From the NCBI RefSeq assembly GCF_000001735.4, contig NC_003076.8, forward strand, positions 3,038,001 to 3,102,000: 64,000 nucleotides of DNA, in the 5' to 3' direction. The DNA comes from Arabidopsis thaliana. Lineage: Eukaryota > Streptophyta > Magnoliopsida > Brassicales > Brassicaceae. Shown here piece by piece: positions 32,734 to 43,645 of this stretch. The notes under the pieces are model-generated. The model did not search any database. It worked only from the letters and a program-made list of their open reading frames with translations, and had not been told where the DNA came from. The position numbers and the translations under genes are program-made. Numbering within the stretch: the first letter of the stretch is position 1; each line of letters starts with the position of its first letter.

Positions 32734-34950
32734 ATACGCTTTCAGTTTGTCGACCCTTTCTTCAATGGGGAATCCTTTGGATATGAAGTTCAAAAGTATT
32801 GATGTTTAACAAATTATGTTAAAAGGTATTTTCTAAATATGTTTGTATGAGTGCAAATCTGCTAGCTTATTACCTGTCTTTCCATTTCTATATACTCAAC
32901 AAAATCATCATACAATTAAGTTCTTTTGCGTAATTTATCGTCTAAGTGTAACACTAGACACATATTCGCAGCTAATAAACATTGGATTCAATTGCAATCC
33001 ACTAAAAATACACTCAAACAAACAAAAAAATCAAATACTTGAGGAACCAAAAGCTAAAAGTGTTACTATTATAGCTATCAACATAAACTTTATGTTTTGC
33101 CATCAATATTTATTTAGAATATAAATGAGTGGTTTTTAAGTCGTGTCACGATTTTTAAAGTCCATAAACACCACCGATCTCCATATAATAATAAGGTTTC
33201 ATCATATGCCAAATCCAATAATACGTGAAACTATACCAGTTCATTGTAGGCTTATTTGGTTATATTATTACTACCTCCAATCATTGAAAATGTATATACT
33301 TTGTTTAGTCGTTATCACTTGTCAATGCATATCAAATCACCTTATAAATTTACCCAAATTCACTATTGAATTGTTGATGCACTGTCACATAAGATCACAG
33401 TTGTCTTATAGTCGTCGCACTGTTATGACAAAAAAAGTGTCGACTCATATTGAAACAAAAAAAAGACTAAACAATGTTGGCACAGCGATGCGATAAAGAA
33501 TCGACCAAGAGACAACCGAGTGATTTGTGTTGTCAACGACAAATGAAAAGTTGCCTATTTTTGTTACTTATCGTTTGAATACAAAACCGTAGATCGATCT
33601 AAACATAATCCGAATATACTAATTTTTTGTTTAAACATGATTTATTAACAAAGTCATTTAATTATTGTAATACAAAAGGTTTTTGCCAAAACAACAACAT
33701 GCTACTTTTTCATCATTTTCCCGGAAGAAACTAAAGATACATGTGGCACCGACACTTTTCTAATTTTCTATCAGATCATGTGGCCCAAAGGATTTGGAAA
33801 CAAACAGTACCTAGAATGCATTCTAATCATAGATATTTATTTTTATAAACCTACTACGTCTTTAGGCATATATTAGCTTAACACTAAAAATTACATATGT
33901 TTTTTTATATATAAAGAAGACGAACTCACAACTTTATTAGTACTTTATTGAAATTTAAGAGCAGGTTAAAAACATTGAAAACATCATATATTGTGATTTT
34001 AGTGTTACGCAAATATTGTCTAAAAAATACGTTAGTTTTTCTTGACTTAACTTATAGTGTACATATATAGGTATATAGATTGTCGGCAAATGTATACATA
34101 TGGATGTATGGCATATAAATAAATATGATGTGATATGATAGTCTCAATAATTTGCACATTGTTTTCCACTTGTACATAATATTTTGTGGTCAACAGTACA
34201 TTAAATTTGTATATGCAAAACAGGAGAAAAGACAAATGGGAAAAATAATGGTGTGGGTGGAGCCTAATTTAATTGTATCTACGCAAGAGCTAGTGAATAG
34301 AATTAGAGAATTTAAGTCTGTATCAAGGCAAATGAAAGAAATAAAGAAAGTTATTCCTTGAACATTTCTAATTTTATATTTCAGGTTAATATAAAGTACA
34401 TTGATAAAACACAGTTAAAAGTCAAAACCAATGTGCTCAACATCCTCTAAGCATTATATATATAGCTTTTATTTTTGTGAATCTATTTTTATTGTGATTA
34501 GTATAGTCATCACTCAGGAGACAGAAGAACAAAATAGAGGGAAATAATAAATGTAAAGGGTGATCCAATGTTTACCAAATCTATATAAAATTTTCGTCCT
34601 TTTCCGATAAAAAGACTCAGTGAGTCAAAATTATTCATTTAATTTTTCTTACGTCAATTTAAAGTCAATTTATACATTTTAATTTTTGTGTCTACTTTAT
34701 AAGTACTCAGTATTTTTTTTTTTTGTATAAAGAATTTAACGAAATTACCAACTGTTAAGACAAAATAGGAGTGGAGGACAGAGAGCGCCAAGCGACACAC
34801 TTTTACTGGGTCCCACATTTTAAATTCATTTATTATCTTTTATTTATTTTCTAAATCTCTTTTTATTTTTTTGTTGGTAGTTTGTGTGGTTTTCTTTCTC
34901 TACTTTGGTTTGGTAGTTGATTACTTGAGGAGGTACTTCAATATCTTCCG
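32734..34950. other. intergenic: HPR1 3' region and distal CESA5 promoter
   Basis: A 2.2 kb AT-rich stretch. 32734-32840 is the HPR1 3' untranslated region. Beyond it no open frame has family resemblance; a 69-codon frame at 34152-34361 has ordinary composition and no recognised motif. A polypurine block at 34500-34560, TATA-like stretches near 34450, and a T-rich run at 34845-34875 are present. No RNA gene or transposon end was recognised. Confidence 0.45.
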
Positions 34951-35355
34951 TCTGTGTCTCTCTCTCTTCGTCTTCTTCATTACGCGTCTTCTTCTTTCTC
35001 CTCTTCTTCTACATTAGCCCCTCTCTCTTTAATTAGCTGCAGCTCACCTTTCACTATCTCTTCTTTTATATTGATTGTGAACTTGTGTGTGTGCGTACAT
35101 TTGGAGTTTCAGAGAAAAACAGTTGGATTCACTCCAATACCTAACCTTTCACCCATCTTCCTCATTACTTCTTCAGAAGAAACTGAGAAATCTTCTCTGC
35201 AAAGCTTGTAATTGCATGTTTTGATGGGAGTTGTAACGACTGGATCTCTCTCGACCAACCTGTTGGGTTGACTTGACCCGGTTGCAGACCTCGGAAGCTA
35301 GAGATTGCGTGTGTGTGTCTGAATTTGACATACTGTCTACTGTTTTGTCGGTACT
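34951..35355 (+). promoter_or_regulatory. CESA5: CESA5 leader region, with two short upstream ORFs
   Basis: A CT-rich block at 34955-35060 (TCTCTCTCTTCGTCTTCTTC) precedes the start codon at 35356 and is probably transcribed leader. Within the last 140 bases are two upstream ORFs. ATG-TTT-TGA is at 35216-35224. A 15-codon frame at 35224-35271 (MGVVTTGSLSTNLLG) overlaps the first by the A of TGATG. If the leader starts before 35216 both would be met before CESA5, which suggests translational damping. The transcription start is not visible, so this is conditional. Confidence 0.45.
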
Positions 35356-38300
35356 ATGAATACTGGTGGTCGGCTCATCGCTGGTTCTCACAATAGGAAT
35401 GAGTTCGTGTTGATTAATGCAGACGAGAGTGCCAGAGTAAGAATTTATATCAAAATTGAAGCTTTTTTCACTTCTTTCTCTCTGTTTTGATTTGCACACA
35501 TTGTTAAATTTTCGTTGCTCTGTGTAAAGGTTTTGCCTTTTTCTTATTCTGGATCTGGGTTTTACATTTCATCGTTAATTTATCAATTAGGGTACACGAT
35601 TCCATAATTCTTACCTACTTTTATCATCATGTACAGTGAAAGTTTGTGTCGGTGGGGATTGAATTCTGAGTTTTAGTGTGTAAAAAATCCCCAAATCTAA
35701 TACTTTGCTTTAAAAGAAACAAATTTTGAGTTAATTGCTAGTGAATCTTGTGTTCTAATTGAGATCCAATCTATGTGTGTTTCTCATAATTCTCTGCTTA
35801 TGCTGATTTCAATATACAGATTAGATCAGTGGAAGAACTAAGTGGACAAACATGTCAAATCTGTGGAGATGAGATTGAGCTAAGTGTTGATGGAGAGTCT
35901 TTTGTGGCATGTAATGAATGTGCTTTCCCTGTCTGTAGACCTTGCTATGAGTATGAGAGACGAGAAGGAAACCAATCTTGTCCTCAGTGCAAAACTCGTT
36001 ACAAGCGCATCAAAGGTCACACTTACTTGTTTCAACAAGTTTTAACCTTTGTCTGATCTTATGTATCTGACAAAGGTTTCTTATTGTTTTCAGGAAGTCC
36101 AAGGGTTGAAGGAGATGAGGAGGATGATGGAATTGATGATCTTGATTTTGAGTTTGATTATAGTAGGAGTGGCCTTGAATCTGAAACTTTCTCTCGCCGC
36201 AACTCGGAGTTTGATTTGGCCTCTGCTCCACCTGGCTCACAGATTCCTTTGTTAACTTATGGAGAGGAGGTTGGTTCATATTTTCCCCAATCACTTCTAC
36301 TGTTTTATTGTCCCTTTTTTATTGCTCATTTTGGTTGTTTTTCTAGGACGTTGAAATTTCTTCTGATAGTCATGCTCTCATTGTTTCTCCATCACCTGGC
36401 CATATCCATAGGGTTCATCAACCTCATTTTCCTGACCCCGCTGGTAAGTTTTGTTTTCTGATTTGGGGGGACGTGTTTCATTTCCTGTTATTGTTGTTTG
36501 TGGTTACTAAGCTATTGGTTTGCTATGTCACAGCACATCCAAGACCAATGGTACCTCAGAAAGACCTTGCGGTCTATGGATATGGAAGTGTTGCGTGGAA
36601 GGATCGTATGGAGGAGTGGAAGAGAAAGCAGAACGAAAAATATCAGGTGGTTAAACATGATGGAGATTCTAGTCTTGGAGACGGAGATGATGCTGATATT
36701 CCTATGTAAGACAGACCCAAATACTGTCTTTTGTCATGTTTCACTGCTTTGCTTTGATATTTACGAGTTTTGTTGTTCTTGTTTTAGGATGGATGAGGGA
36801 AGGCAGCCTTTGTCTAGGAAAGTACCGATAAAGTCGAGCAAAATAAATCCGTACAGGATGCTAATTGTTCTGCGTCTTGTGATTCTCGGTCTCTTTTTCC
36901 ATTACCGTATTCTTCACCCCGTCAATGATGCTTACGCCTTGTGGCTAATATCTGTGATATGCGAAATATGGTTTGCGGTTTCATGGGTTCTTGATCAGTT
37001 CCCTAAATGGTATCCTATAGAAAGAGAGACATACTTGGACAGGCTCTCATTGAGGTACGAAAAAGAAGGGAAACCATCTGAACTAGCTGGTGTTGATGTT
37101 TTTGTGAGTACAGTGGATCCGATGAAAGAGCCTCCGCTTATTACAGCAAACACTGTTCTGTCTATTCTTGCGGTTGATTATCCGGTAGACAGAGTTGCCT
37201 GTTATGTTTCTGATGATGGTGCTGCTATGCTTACTTTTGAAGCCCTTTCAGAAACAGCAGAGTTTGCTAGGAAATGGGTTCCTTTCTGTAAGAAATACAC
37301 TATCGAGCCACGAGCTCCCGAATGGTATTTTTGCCACAAGATGGATTATTTAAAGAATAAAGTTCACCCTGCATTTGTTAGGGAACGCCGAGCCATGAAG
37401 GTTTGTTTATTCTTGCTTCTTTATACGATAATTTGCTAAGAAAATTTTGTGCTTATTGAAAATAATTGTCTTCTTTTCCTGGCTACAGAGAGATTATGAA
37501 GAATTCAAGGTTAAGATCAATGCTTTAGTTGCGACTGCACAGAAAGTGCCTGAAGAAGGTTGGACTATGCAAGACGGTACTCCTTGGCCCGGTAATAACG
37601 TGCGAGATCACCCTGGCATGATCCAGGTGAGATGCTTTGAGGCGTTAGATATTTCTTTTTGTTCTATGTGATGTGTGTATACTTCCAAACTTACCTGTTT
37701 AATTTCTTGATTTTTCCTGTAAAAAGGTATTCCTTGGAAATAACGGTGTCCGCGATGTAGAAAACAACGAGTTGCCTCGGCTGGTTTATGTTTCTCGTGA
37801 GAAGAGACCCGGATTTGACCATCACAAGAAGGCTGGAGCCATGAACTCCCTGGTAAATAATTATGCTCAACTCTCCAGTGTATTCTTTGAATTGATTTAT
37901 GTTTATCTCTCGCTAACTTCCTGACTCTTTCTTCTCATGTTACCGTATATAATTGAAGATACGAGTCTCTGGAGTTCTATCAAATGCTCCTTATCTTCTA
38001 AATGTCGATTGTGATCACTACATCAATAATAGCAAAGCTCTTAGAGAAGCAATGTGTTTCATGATGGATCCTCAGTCGGGAAAGAAAATTTGTTATGTTC
38101 AATTCCCTCAAAGATTCGATGGGATTGATAAAAGTGACAGATACTCTAATCGTAATGTTGTATTCTTCGATGTAAGTACACCATTCTCTATCACCACATC
38201 CTTTTCTTGAGTTATTCATCTGCTCTTACTTACCAAATTTTTGATCTTGCAATTGTCGAAACAGATTAATATGAAAGGTTTGGATGGATTACAAGGGCCT

Positions 38301-39974
38301 ATATACGTGGGAACCGGGTGTGTTTTTAGGAGACAAGCACTTTATGGATTTGATGCGCCAAAAAAGAAGAAGACTAAGCGTATGACTTGCAATTGCTGGC
38401 CTAAGTGGTGTTTGTTTTGTTGTGGTCTAAGAAAGAATCGTAAGTCAAAGACAACGGATAAGAAAAAGAAGAACAGGGAAGCCTCAAAGCAGATACACGC
38501 GCTAGAAAATATCGAAGAGGGCACCAAAGGTAACCAGAATAAATCCTCTGTATCATTTAGTTTCAGTTCATTGCTGAACACTTTTTTGTTTCTTTCTTTT
38601 TCTTAGGCACTAATGATGCGGCGAAATCACCAGAGGCGGCACAATTGAAGTTGGAGAAGAAGTTTGGACAGTCTCCTGTTTTTGTTGCGTCTGCTGGTAT
38701 GGAGAATGGTGGGCTTGCTAGGAATGCGAGTCCAGCTTCTCTGCTTAGAGAAGCCATCCAAGTCATTAGTTGTGGATACGAAGATAAAACCGAATGGGGA
38801 AAAGAGGTAATGTAGAGCTCTTTAAAACACTTTTTAGCACTTTATCTTTCATTTTGCGATATGGTTTTTGATTTCTTTCATGGTGTTTGTGAAATTTATT
38901 CAAGATTGGGTGGATCTACGGTTCTGTCACCGAGGATATCCTTACGGGTTTCAAGATGCATTCTCATGGCTGGAGATCGGTTTACTGTACACCTAAGATA
39001 CCGGCCTTTAAAGGATCAGCACCTATCAATCTTTCTGACCGTCTTCATCAAGTTCTTCGGTGGGCGCTCGGGTCTGTTGAGATTTTCTTGAGCAGACATT
39101 GTCCTATTTGGTATGGTTATGGAGGTGGTTTGAAATGGCTTGAGAGATTGTCTTACATCAACTCTGTGGTTTATCCATGGACCTCTATTCCACTCCTTGT
39201 TTACTGTTCTCTCCCAGCTATCTGTCTTCTCACCGGAAAATTCATCGTCCCTGAGGTAAAACACAACCCCAATCTATGAGTTCTCCAAAGTATGAATCTT
39301 TGTTCTATGTTTTGTCTATCATCTTTGAGTTCTCTAAAGTATCAATCTTTATATTATGTTAAGGTTTCCTTTGCTCTTTCTTTTGGTTGCAGATTAGCAA
39401 CTATGCAAGTATCCTCTTCATGGCACTTTTCGGGTCGATTGCTGTAACGGGCATTCTCGAGATGCAATGGGGTAAAGTAGGGATCGATGATTGGTGGAGA
39501 AACGAACAGTTTTGGGTGATTGGAGGTGTTTCAGCTCATCTCTTTGCTCTCTTCCAAGGTCTCCTAAAGGTTTTAGCCGGTGTTGAGACAAACTTCACAG
39601 TTACATCTAAAGCAGCAGATGATGGTGAATTCTCTGAGCTTTACATCTTCAAATGGACATCACTCTTGATCCCTCCAACCACACTACTCATCATAAACGT
39701 AATCGGAGTCATTGTGGGAATATCTGATGCGATCAGTAACGGATATGACTCGTGGGGTCCTCTTTTCGGAAGATTGTTCTTTGCCTTTTGGGTCATCCTC
39801 CATCTATATCCTTTCCTTAAAGGTCTGCTTGGGAAACAAGACAGAATGCCTACAATCATTCTTGTCTGGTCGATCCTTCTCGCCTCTATCCTTACGCTTC
39901 TTTGGGTACGAGTCAATCCGTTTGTGGCGAAAGGCGGTCCTATCCTCGAGATATGTGGCTTGGACTGCCTTTGA
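35356..39974 (+). CDS. CESA5: CESA5, cellulose synthase catalytic subunit
   Basis: Thirteen exons (35356-35436, 35820-36015, 36094-36269, 36347-36443, 36534-36705, 36788-37400, 37489-37626, 37727-37852, 37959-38171, 38265-38529, 38607-38806, 38905-39255, 39393-39974) give 1069 residues. A RING-type zinc finger at about 36-85 (CQICGD...[17 protein letters not shown]...[10 protein letters not shown]) mediates dimerisation. Two membrane helices lie near 265-310, six more at the C-terminus, which ends GLDCL. The glycosyltransferase-2 core has the UDP-glucose residues: SDDGA, the DCD of NVDCDHY, TEDILTG, and QVLRW. The plant-specific loops are present; the class-specific region is Lys/Arg/Cys-rich ([18 protein letters not shown]). 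It makes beta-1,4-glucan at the plasma membrane within rosettes. CESA5 (At5g09870) is a primary-wall isoform partly redundant with CESA6 and CESA2, and matters for seed mucilage. Confidence 0.97.
39278..39362 (+). repeat. CESA5: imperfect tandem duplication in CESA5 intron 12
   Basis: GAGTTCTCCAAAGTATGAAT at 39278 and GAGTTCTCTAAAGTATCAAT at 39327 begin two copies, offset 49 bases, each continuing CTTT..TATGTT. The copies differ at a few sites, so the duplication is not very recent. Both lie inside the last intron of CESA5, which is longer than its neighbours because of it. Confidence 0.8.
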
Positions 39975-41986
39975 TTGAACTCAAGAGTTGATATGATACG
40001 TAACAGATTTTCCACAGAGGTAAGTAAAGAGGAAAGTGTCGCTCACACATTTGTTTGTTTACTGTGTTAAGATCCTTGTTAGATTGAACACAAAAAGAAA
40101 AGAAGGATTTAGATATATAATGTTATTCTTTTGGAAGGTGTTGTAATGTAGATATAGAAGAAGGTGGTGTCGTCTATTTATTCTTGTTATTTTTTTTTGA
40201 GTGAAAGTGAAACAGAAAAGAGAGGTGTTATCTTATTAATTCTTTCATTGAAATATTTTGAGAAATCTTCTGCAAGTTCTTGAAAGAAAAAGAAGAAGGT
40301 TACTTTCATCAACAATTGTTAAGAAGATGTTTTTGTGAGGGATTCTTCTTGTCTGAAACATAAGGAGAGATTCAATCTCCGTGGATCTCCTTGTCTTAGT
40401 TCTCTTAAGAATTATTGTCTATTAATTCTTCTTCTCTCTTGAGAAAGACCTTGGAGCACGAATCAGTCAAAATTCAACACAACTGTTTGACTGGACACTT
40501 TTGGAACCAAACCACCAAGGAATAAGGATCATTCATTAGTAAATTCAAGTCAGGATAACATGTGTAGAATCACCCGAGTCTCTCTATATGAACAAAAGTC
40601 ACTGAGACTGCAAAATTTATTTTATAAAATAAATCTAACCACACAAAAAAATCGTAATACTATTTAGTGAATCCAATTTATGTCACCTCAATGTAGTTAA
40701 TTGCTGTTATTTAAATAATATTTTCACCTGAACGTGTAAGGTATACAGCATTTTTAATTGGTTAAATAAAACTGTAGAGATTAGAGAGGCTTTTAAAATT
40801 TGTGAAAAGCGAGTCAGCGATAAGAGAAGCATATACTGCATAATAAAAAGGTTTTTGGCCAAGTGTCTGAAAAAGATACGCGTTTTGTGACCAAGCACCA
40901 ATGGGAAATACATAAGTCAAAATAGGTGGACCCCACTAAATTGGATATTTGTATAAGTTTCATTTTCCTTAATTTAGTTTTAAGGAAACATTGGTCTTTT
41001 GTAATGGTAGGATTTAGGTCAAAAGATTCAAAGTAGCCTATATTTTCTCATCATCTGACGGTTCAGATCTGCGTTGGTCTTTAATAACCCAGTACAACAG
41101 AGTGTACCTGATAGCTCTTATAGGTCTCTTGCTGCTTAAGATTTTTATGCCAACATATTTGCCTAAATTATATAGCCATGCTAAAAAGTTTATCAGTATG
41201 ACATTATAACCCCTCAACAATATAAGATTGACACACTTGGCAAACTCCAGATGTTGACTCTTTCCATGGAAATGAATTATTATTATTATGACCTACGAGT
41301 TGACAAATTCAGGCTCCGAATGGTGATCGAACCGGACAGTGCGATACAATTCAAATAGTAACGAAAATGTTTATATATATATGTGTATGTATATATTTTT
41401 GTTACTATTAGAACCGCATCGTATTTTATCTGCATCACATTTTATCCGCACGTCACCATTCGGACCCTCAATCTACGATTTGTGGACGAAAAATTCAATT
41501 TTTTTTTAACTAATGATTTACAATCATAATTGACTACTGTTAACGCTTTGAAATAACAAAAAAAAAATCCCAATGTTTTAAGAGTATGGAAGATTCATTG
41601 GTAAATCAATGTGGCATTCAAACAATAATAACAATACACTAACTAGTTATTTCTGACAAATTTGTTGGGAAATAACTTGTATGTATTAGGCTATGTAATG
41701 GTTGAAAATGTAACTTAATAAATAAGGAGAATGTATTATTAAACTAGTAAAAATATAGGGACGAGTTTGCAAAAATATAGTTAAGAAAAGATGAGGGATA
41801 TAGAGAGAGATTTCCCAGCACCAACGTCGCAGTTTCTCATGGTCTTCAAAAACCCTCAACAACATTACGTAATCCTCGAAGAAATTAACCACAACTAAAA
41901 ACACACAAAAAAATAAAATAAATCAAATCGAACACCAGAGAGAATTTCTTCACAAGGAAATTTGATATTAAATTTGGAGTTTCATA
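39975..41986. other. intergenic: CESA5 3' region to small ORF
   Basis: About 2 kb. 39975-40250 is the CESA5 3' untranslated and terminator region. 40250-40480 is purine- and CT-rich with no frame. 40600-41980 is AT-rich; 41300-41470 shows near-repeats (ATCGAACCGGAC...GCATCGTATTTTATC, CATCACATTTTATCCGCA) without a clear element. Short minus-strand frames have no recognised family. A poly-A/T stretch and a purine-rich leader lead into the ORF at 41987. Confidence 0.45.
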
Positions 41987-42304
41987 ATGGAGAAGATCCA
42001 ATCAACGAAGAACGAGAGTAATAAACGGAGGAGACGAGAAGAGATGATAACGGAGATAGAGATGGAGGCTGCTCAACAGTTGATGCATCTAAGCGATGAA
42101 GAGAAAAATATGGATATCATCAAGAAGAAGAAGACAATCGAAGAAATATTCGGTAAAGATGATAGTCATGATCAAGATCAATGCACGGAAGAAATGGTGA
42201 TGTTGAGAGTAATATCATCATTGAAGAAGGAGAAGAAGAAGAAGTATAGGACCATTGAGAGCATTTACATGGCAACGAGACCTATCAGGGTCGTGATTAG
42301 ATGA
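41987..42304 (+). CDS. small highly charged protein, function unknown
   Basis: A single open frame of 105 codons, MEKIQSTKNESNKRRRREE to RPIRVVIR. It opens with a basic, nuclear-signal-like KRRRREE, then an acidic/amphipathic segment with EAAQQLMHLSDEE, a lysine tract (KKKKTIEEIFG), an acidic Met-rich middle (EEMVMLRVISSLKKEKKKK) and a C-terminal YRTIESIYMATRPI. The latter two segments look conserved rather than random: small plant nuclear proteins with an 'AAxQLxxLS' box and a C-terminal 'YRSIxxIYxxTxPI' box exist, though I cannot name the family with certainty. No signal peptide or membrane segment. The AT-rich context and a purine-rich leader (41890-41985) fit a short plant gene. No function is assigned. 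Confidence 0.6.
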   Translation: MEKIQSTKNESNKRRRREEMITEIEMEAAQQLMHLSDEEKNMDIIKKKKTIEEIFGKDDSHDQDQCTEEMVMLRVISSLKKEKKKKYRTIESIYMATRPIRVVIR

Positions 42305-43645
42305 ATAAACATTTAACTCTCTTTAGGTTTGGAGTTTAAGTTTTTTTTCTTAATCTACATTATGGTTTTATGGATAGGATTTTTAAGCAGTTTGTAATTA
42401 GTTCGAAGCATTGTGTTTGTTATGAGCGCAACACACTTAGTTTTTATAATTATCGTAGTTTATGATTTGATTATGTTGTGGAGATCGCAAGAATCGATTG
42501 AGGATGAGAATATGGTTTGAGGGAGCATAAAGATCAAATGATTATGATCGATGCGTCACGGCTTTCTCGTTTCTTCAGAAAACAAAAAATCTTCGGACGC
42601 GTGGAAGTCTTTTTCATGTGTTTATACGCGTGTTGGGTTTTGTCTTTCACAATTTAACGAAAGAAGAATTATATTCGAGTAACTTTTTGTTATATGTCTG
42701 TGTAACATTTTACAAAGGTTTTCCATAACTGAAAGTACTGATTCTATTTCTGTTTTTTTTTGAACGGTTGATCCGAAATGGAGATATCATTTATGAAACT
42801 CACGGAAAAAAGTTTTGAACTCTAGAGCAAACAAGACCAATGCATACGGGACATAGAAGGTATCTTTGGGGCTAGCGGGCGGAGATGGACATGTAGAATT
42901 TCGGCAAGACGGGTTGATTGTAACACTTCTGACCCGAGCTAGAGCCTAGAGTCAAATGTAGTGTATATACGAAGGAGGAATGGGAACAAAAGGGGAAAAC
43001 GGTGATTTGGTTTCATTTGAGTTTCGAAACTATACATGGTAAATGGAAATGTCTTGTAATAATGCCATTTAGGCGGGTATGGTTAAAGGTGATAAAAGAA
43101 TGGACTTGGTTACTGATTGGAATGGTAAAAATATAGGATATGACGACTGACGTGTGAATGTATGCTAGTTAGGGGCACTTGCTTGAGATAACATAAAACT
43201 TAAACTGTTTTATGGTTGGAGTTAATGGGTTCATTAAATTTGATACTCGCGTCTCTATAGAAAGATATTGCAGGTGAAATTGACTGAAACCAAAGCTTAG
43301 AGGCTTGTGTCTAGAACTAGAAGCACGAGGAACTAGTCTGTCATGGATTATGGTGCTGAACTCGGTTTTATCTCTGAATATTTGCTTCTATACTTTGGAT
43401 TGTAGCCTACAAGTGATCTAAGTGTTGAATTCATTGTCTTTGATATTGCGGATTTTATAAGTTCAAAGATCAATAATATATGGGAAAGTTACAACAAACG
43501 AGGACAGAAAAAAAAGAAGAAGAATGAAAGGTCCTCATTCATAATCCTTTTATCTATGTAACATATTTCAGACAAGAGATTGAGAATCTGCATAGCAGTT
43601 AGAACAAGAAATCTACTAAAGACAAAAATCCGACTTGTCTTCAAT
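42305..43645. other. intergenic: small-ORF 3' side and RBM39-like 3' region
   Basis: A 1.3 kb stretch between two converging transcription units. 42305-42480 looks like a T-rich 3' untranslated region. The rest is of mixed composition with no open frame, RNA gene or repeat that I recognise. The region 43440-43645 is the 3' untranslated side of the splicing-factor gene on the minus strand. Confidence 0.45.

Noticed and set aside
34152-34361. 69-codon frame with MGKIMVWVEPNLIV
   Set aside because: No family match, no core promoter seen, and position in an AT-rich intergenic region; insufficient support.
34954-35211. 85-codon Ser/Leu-rich frame upstream of CESA5
   Set aside because: Explained by the CT-rich leader; no conserved motif.
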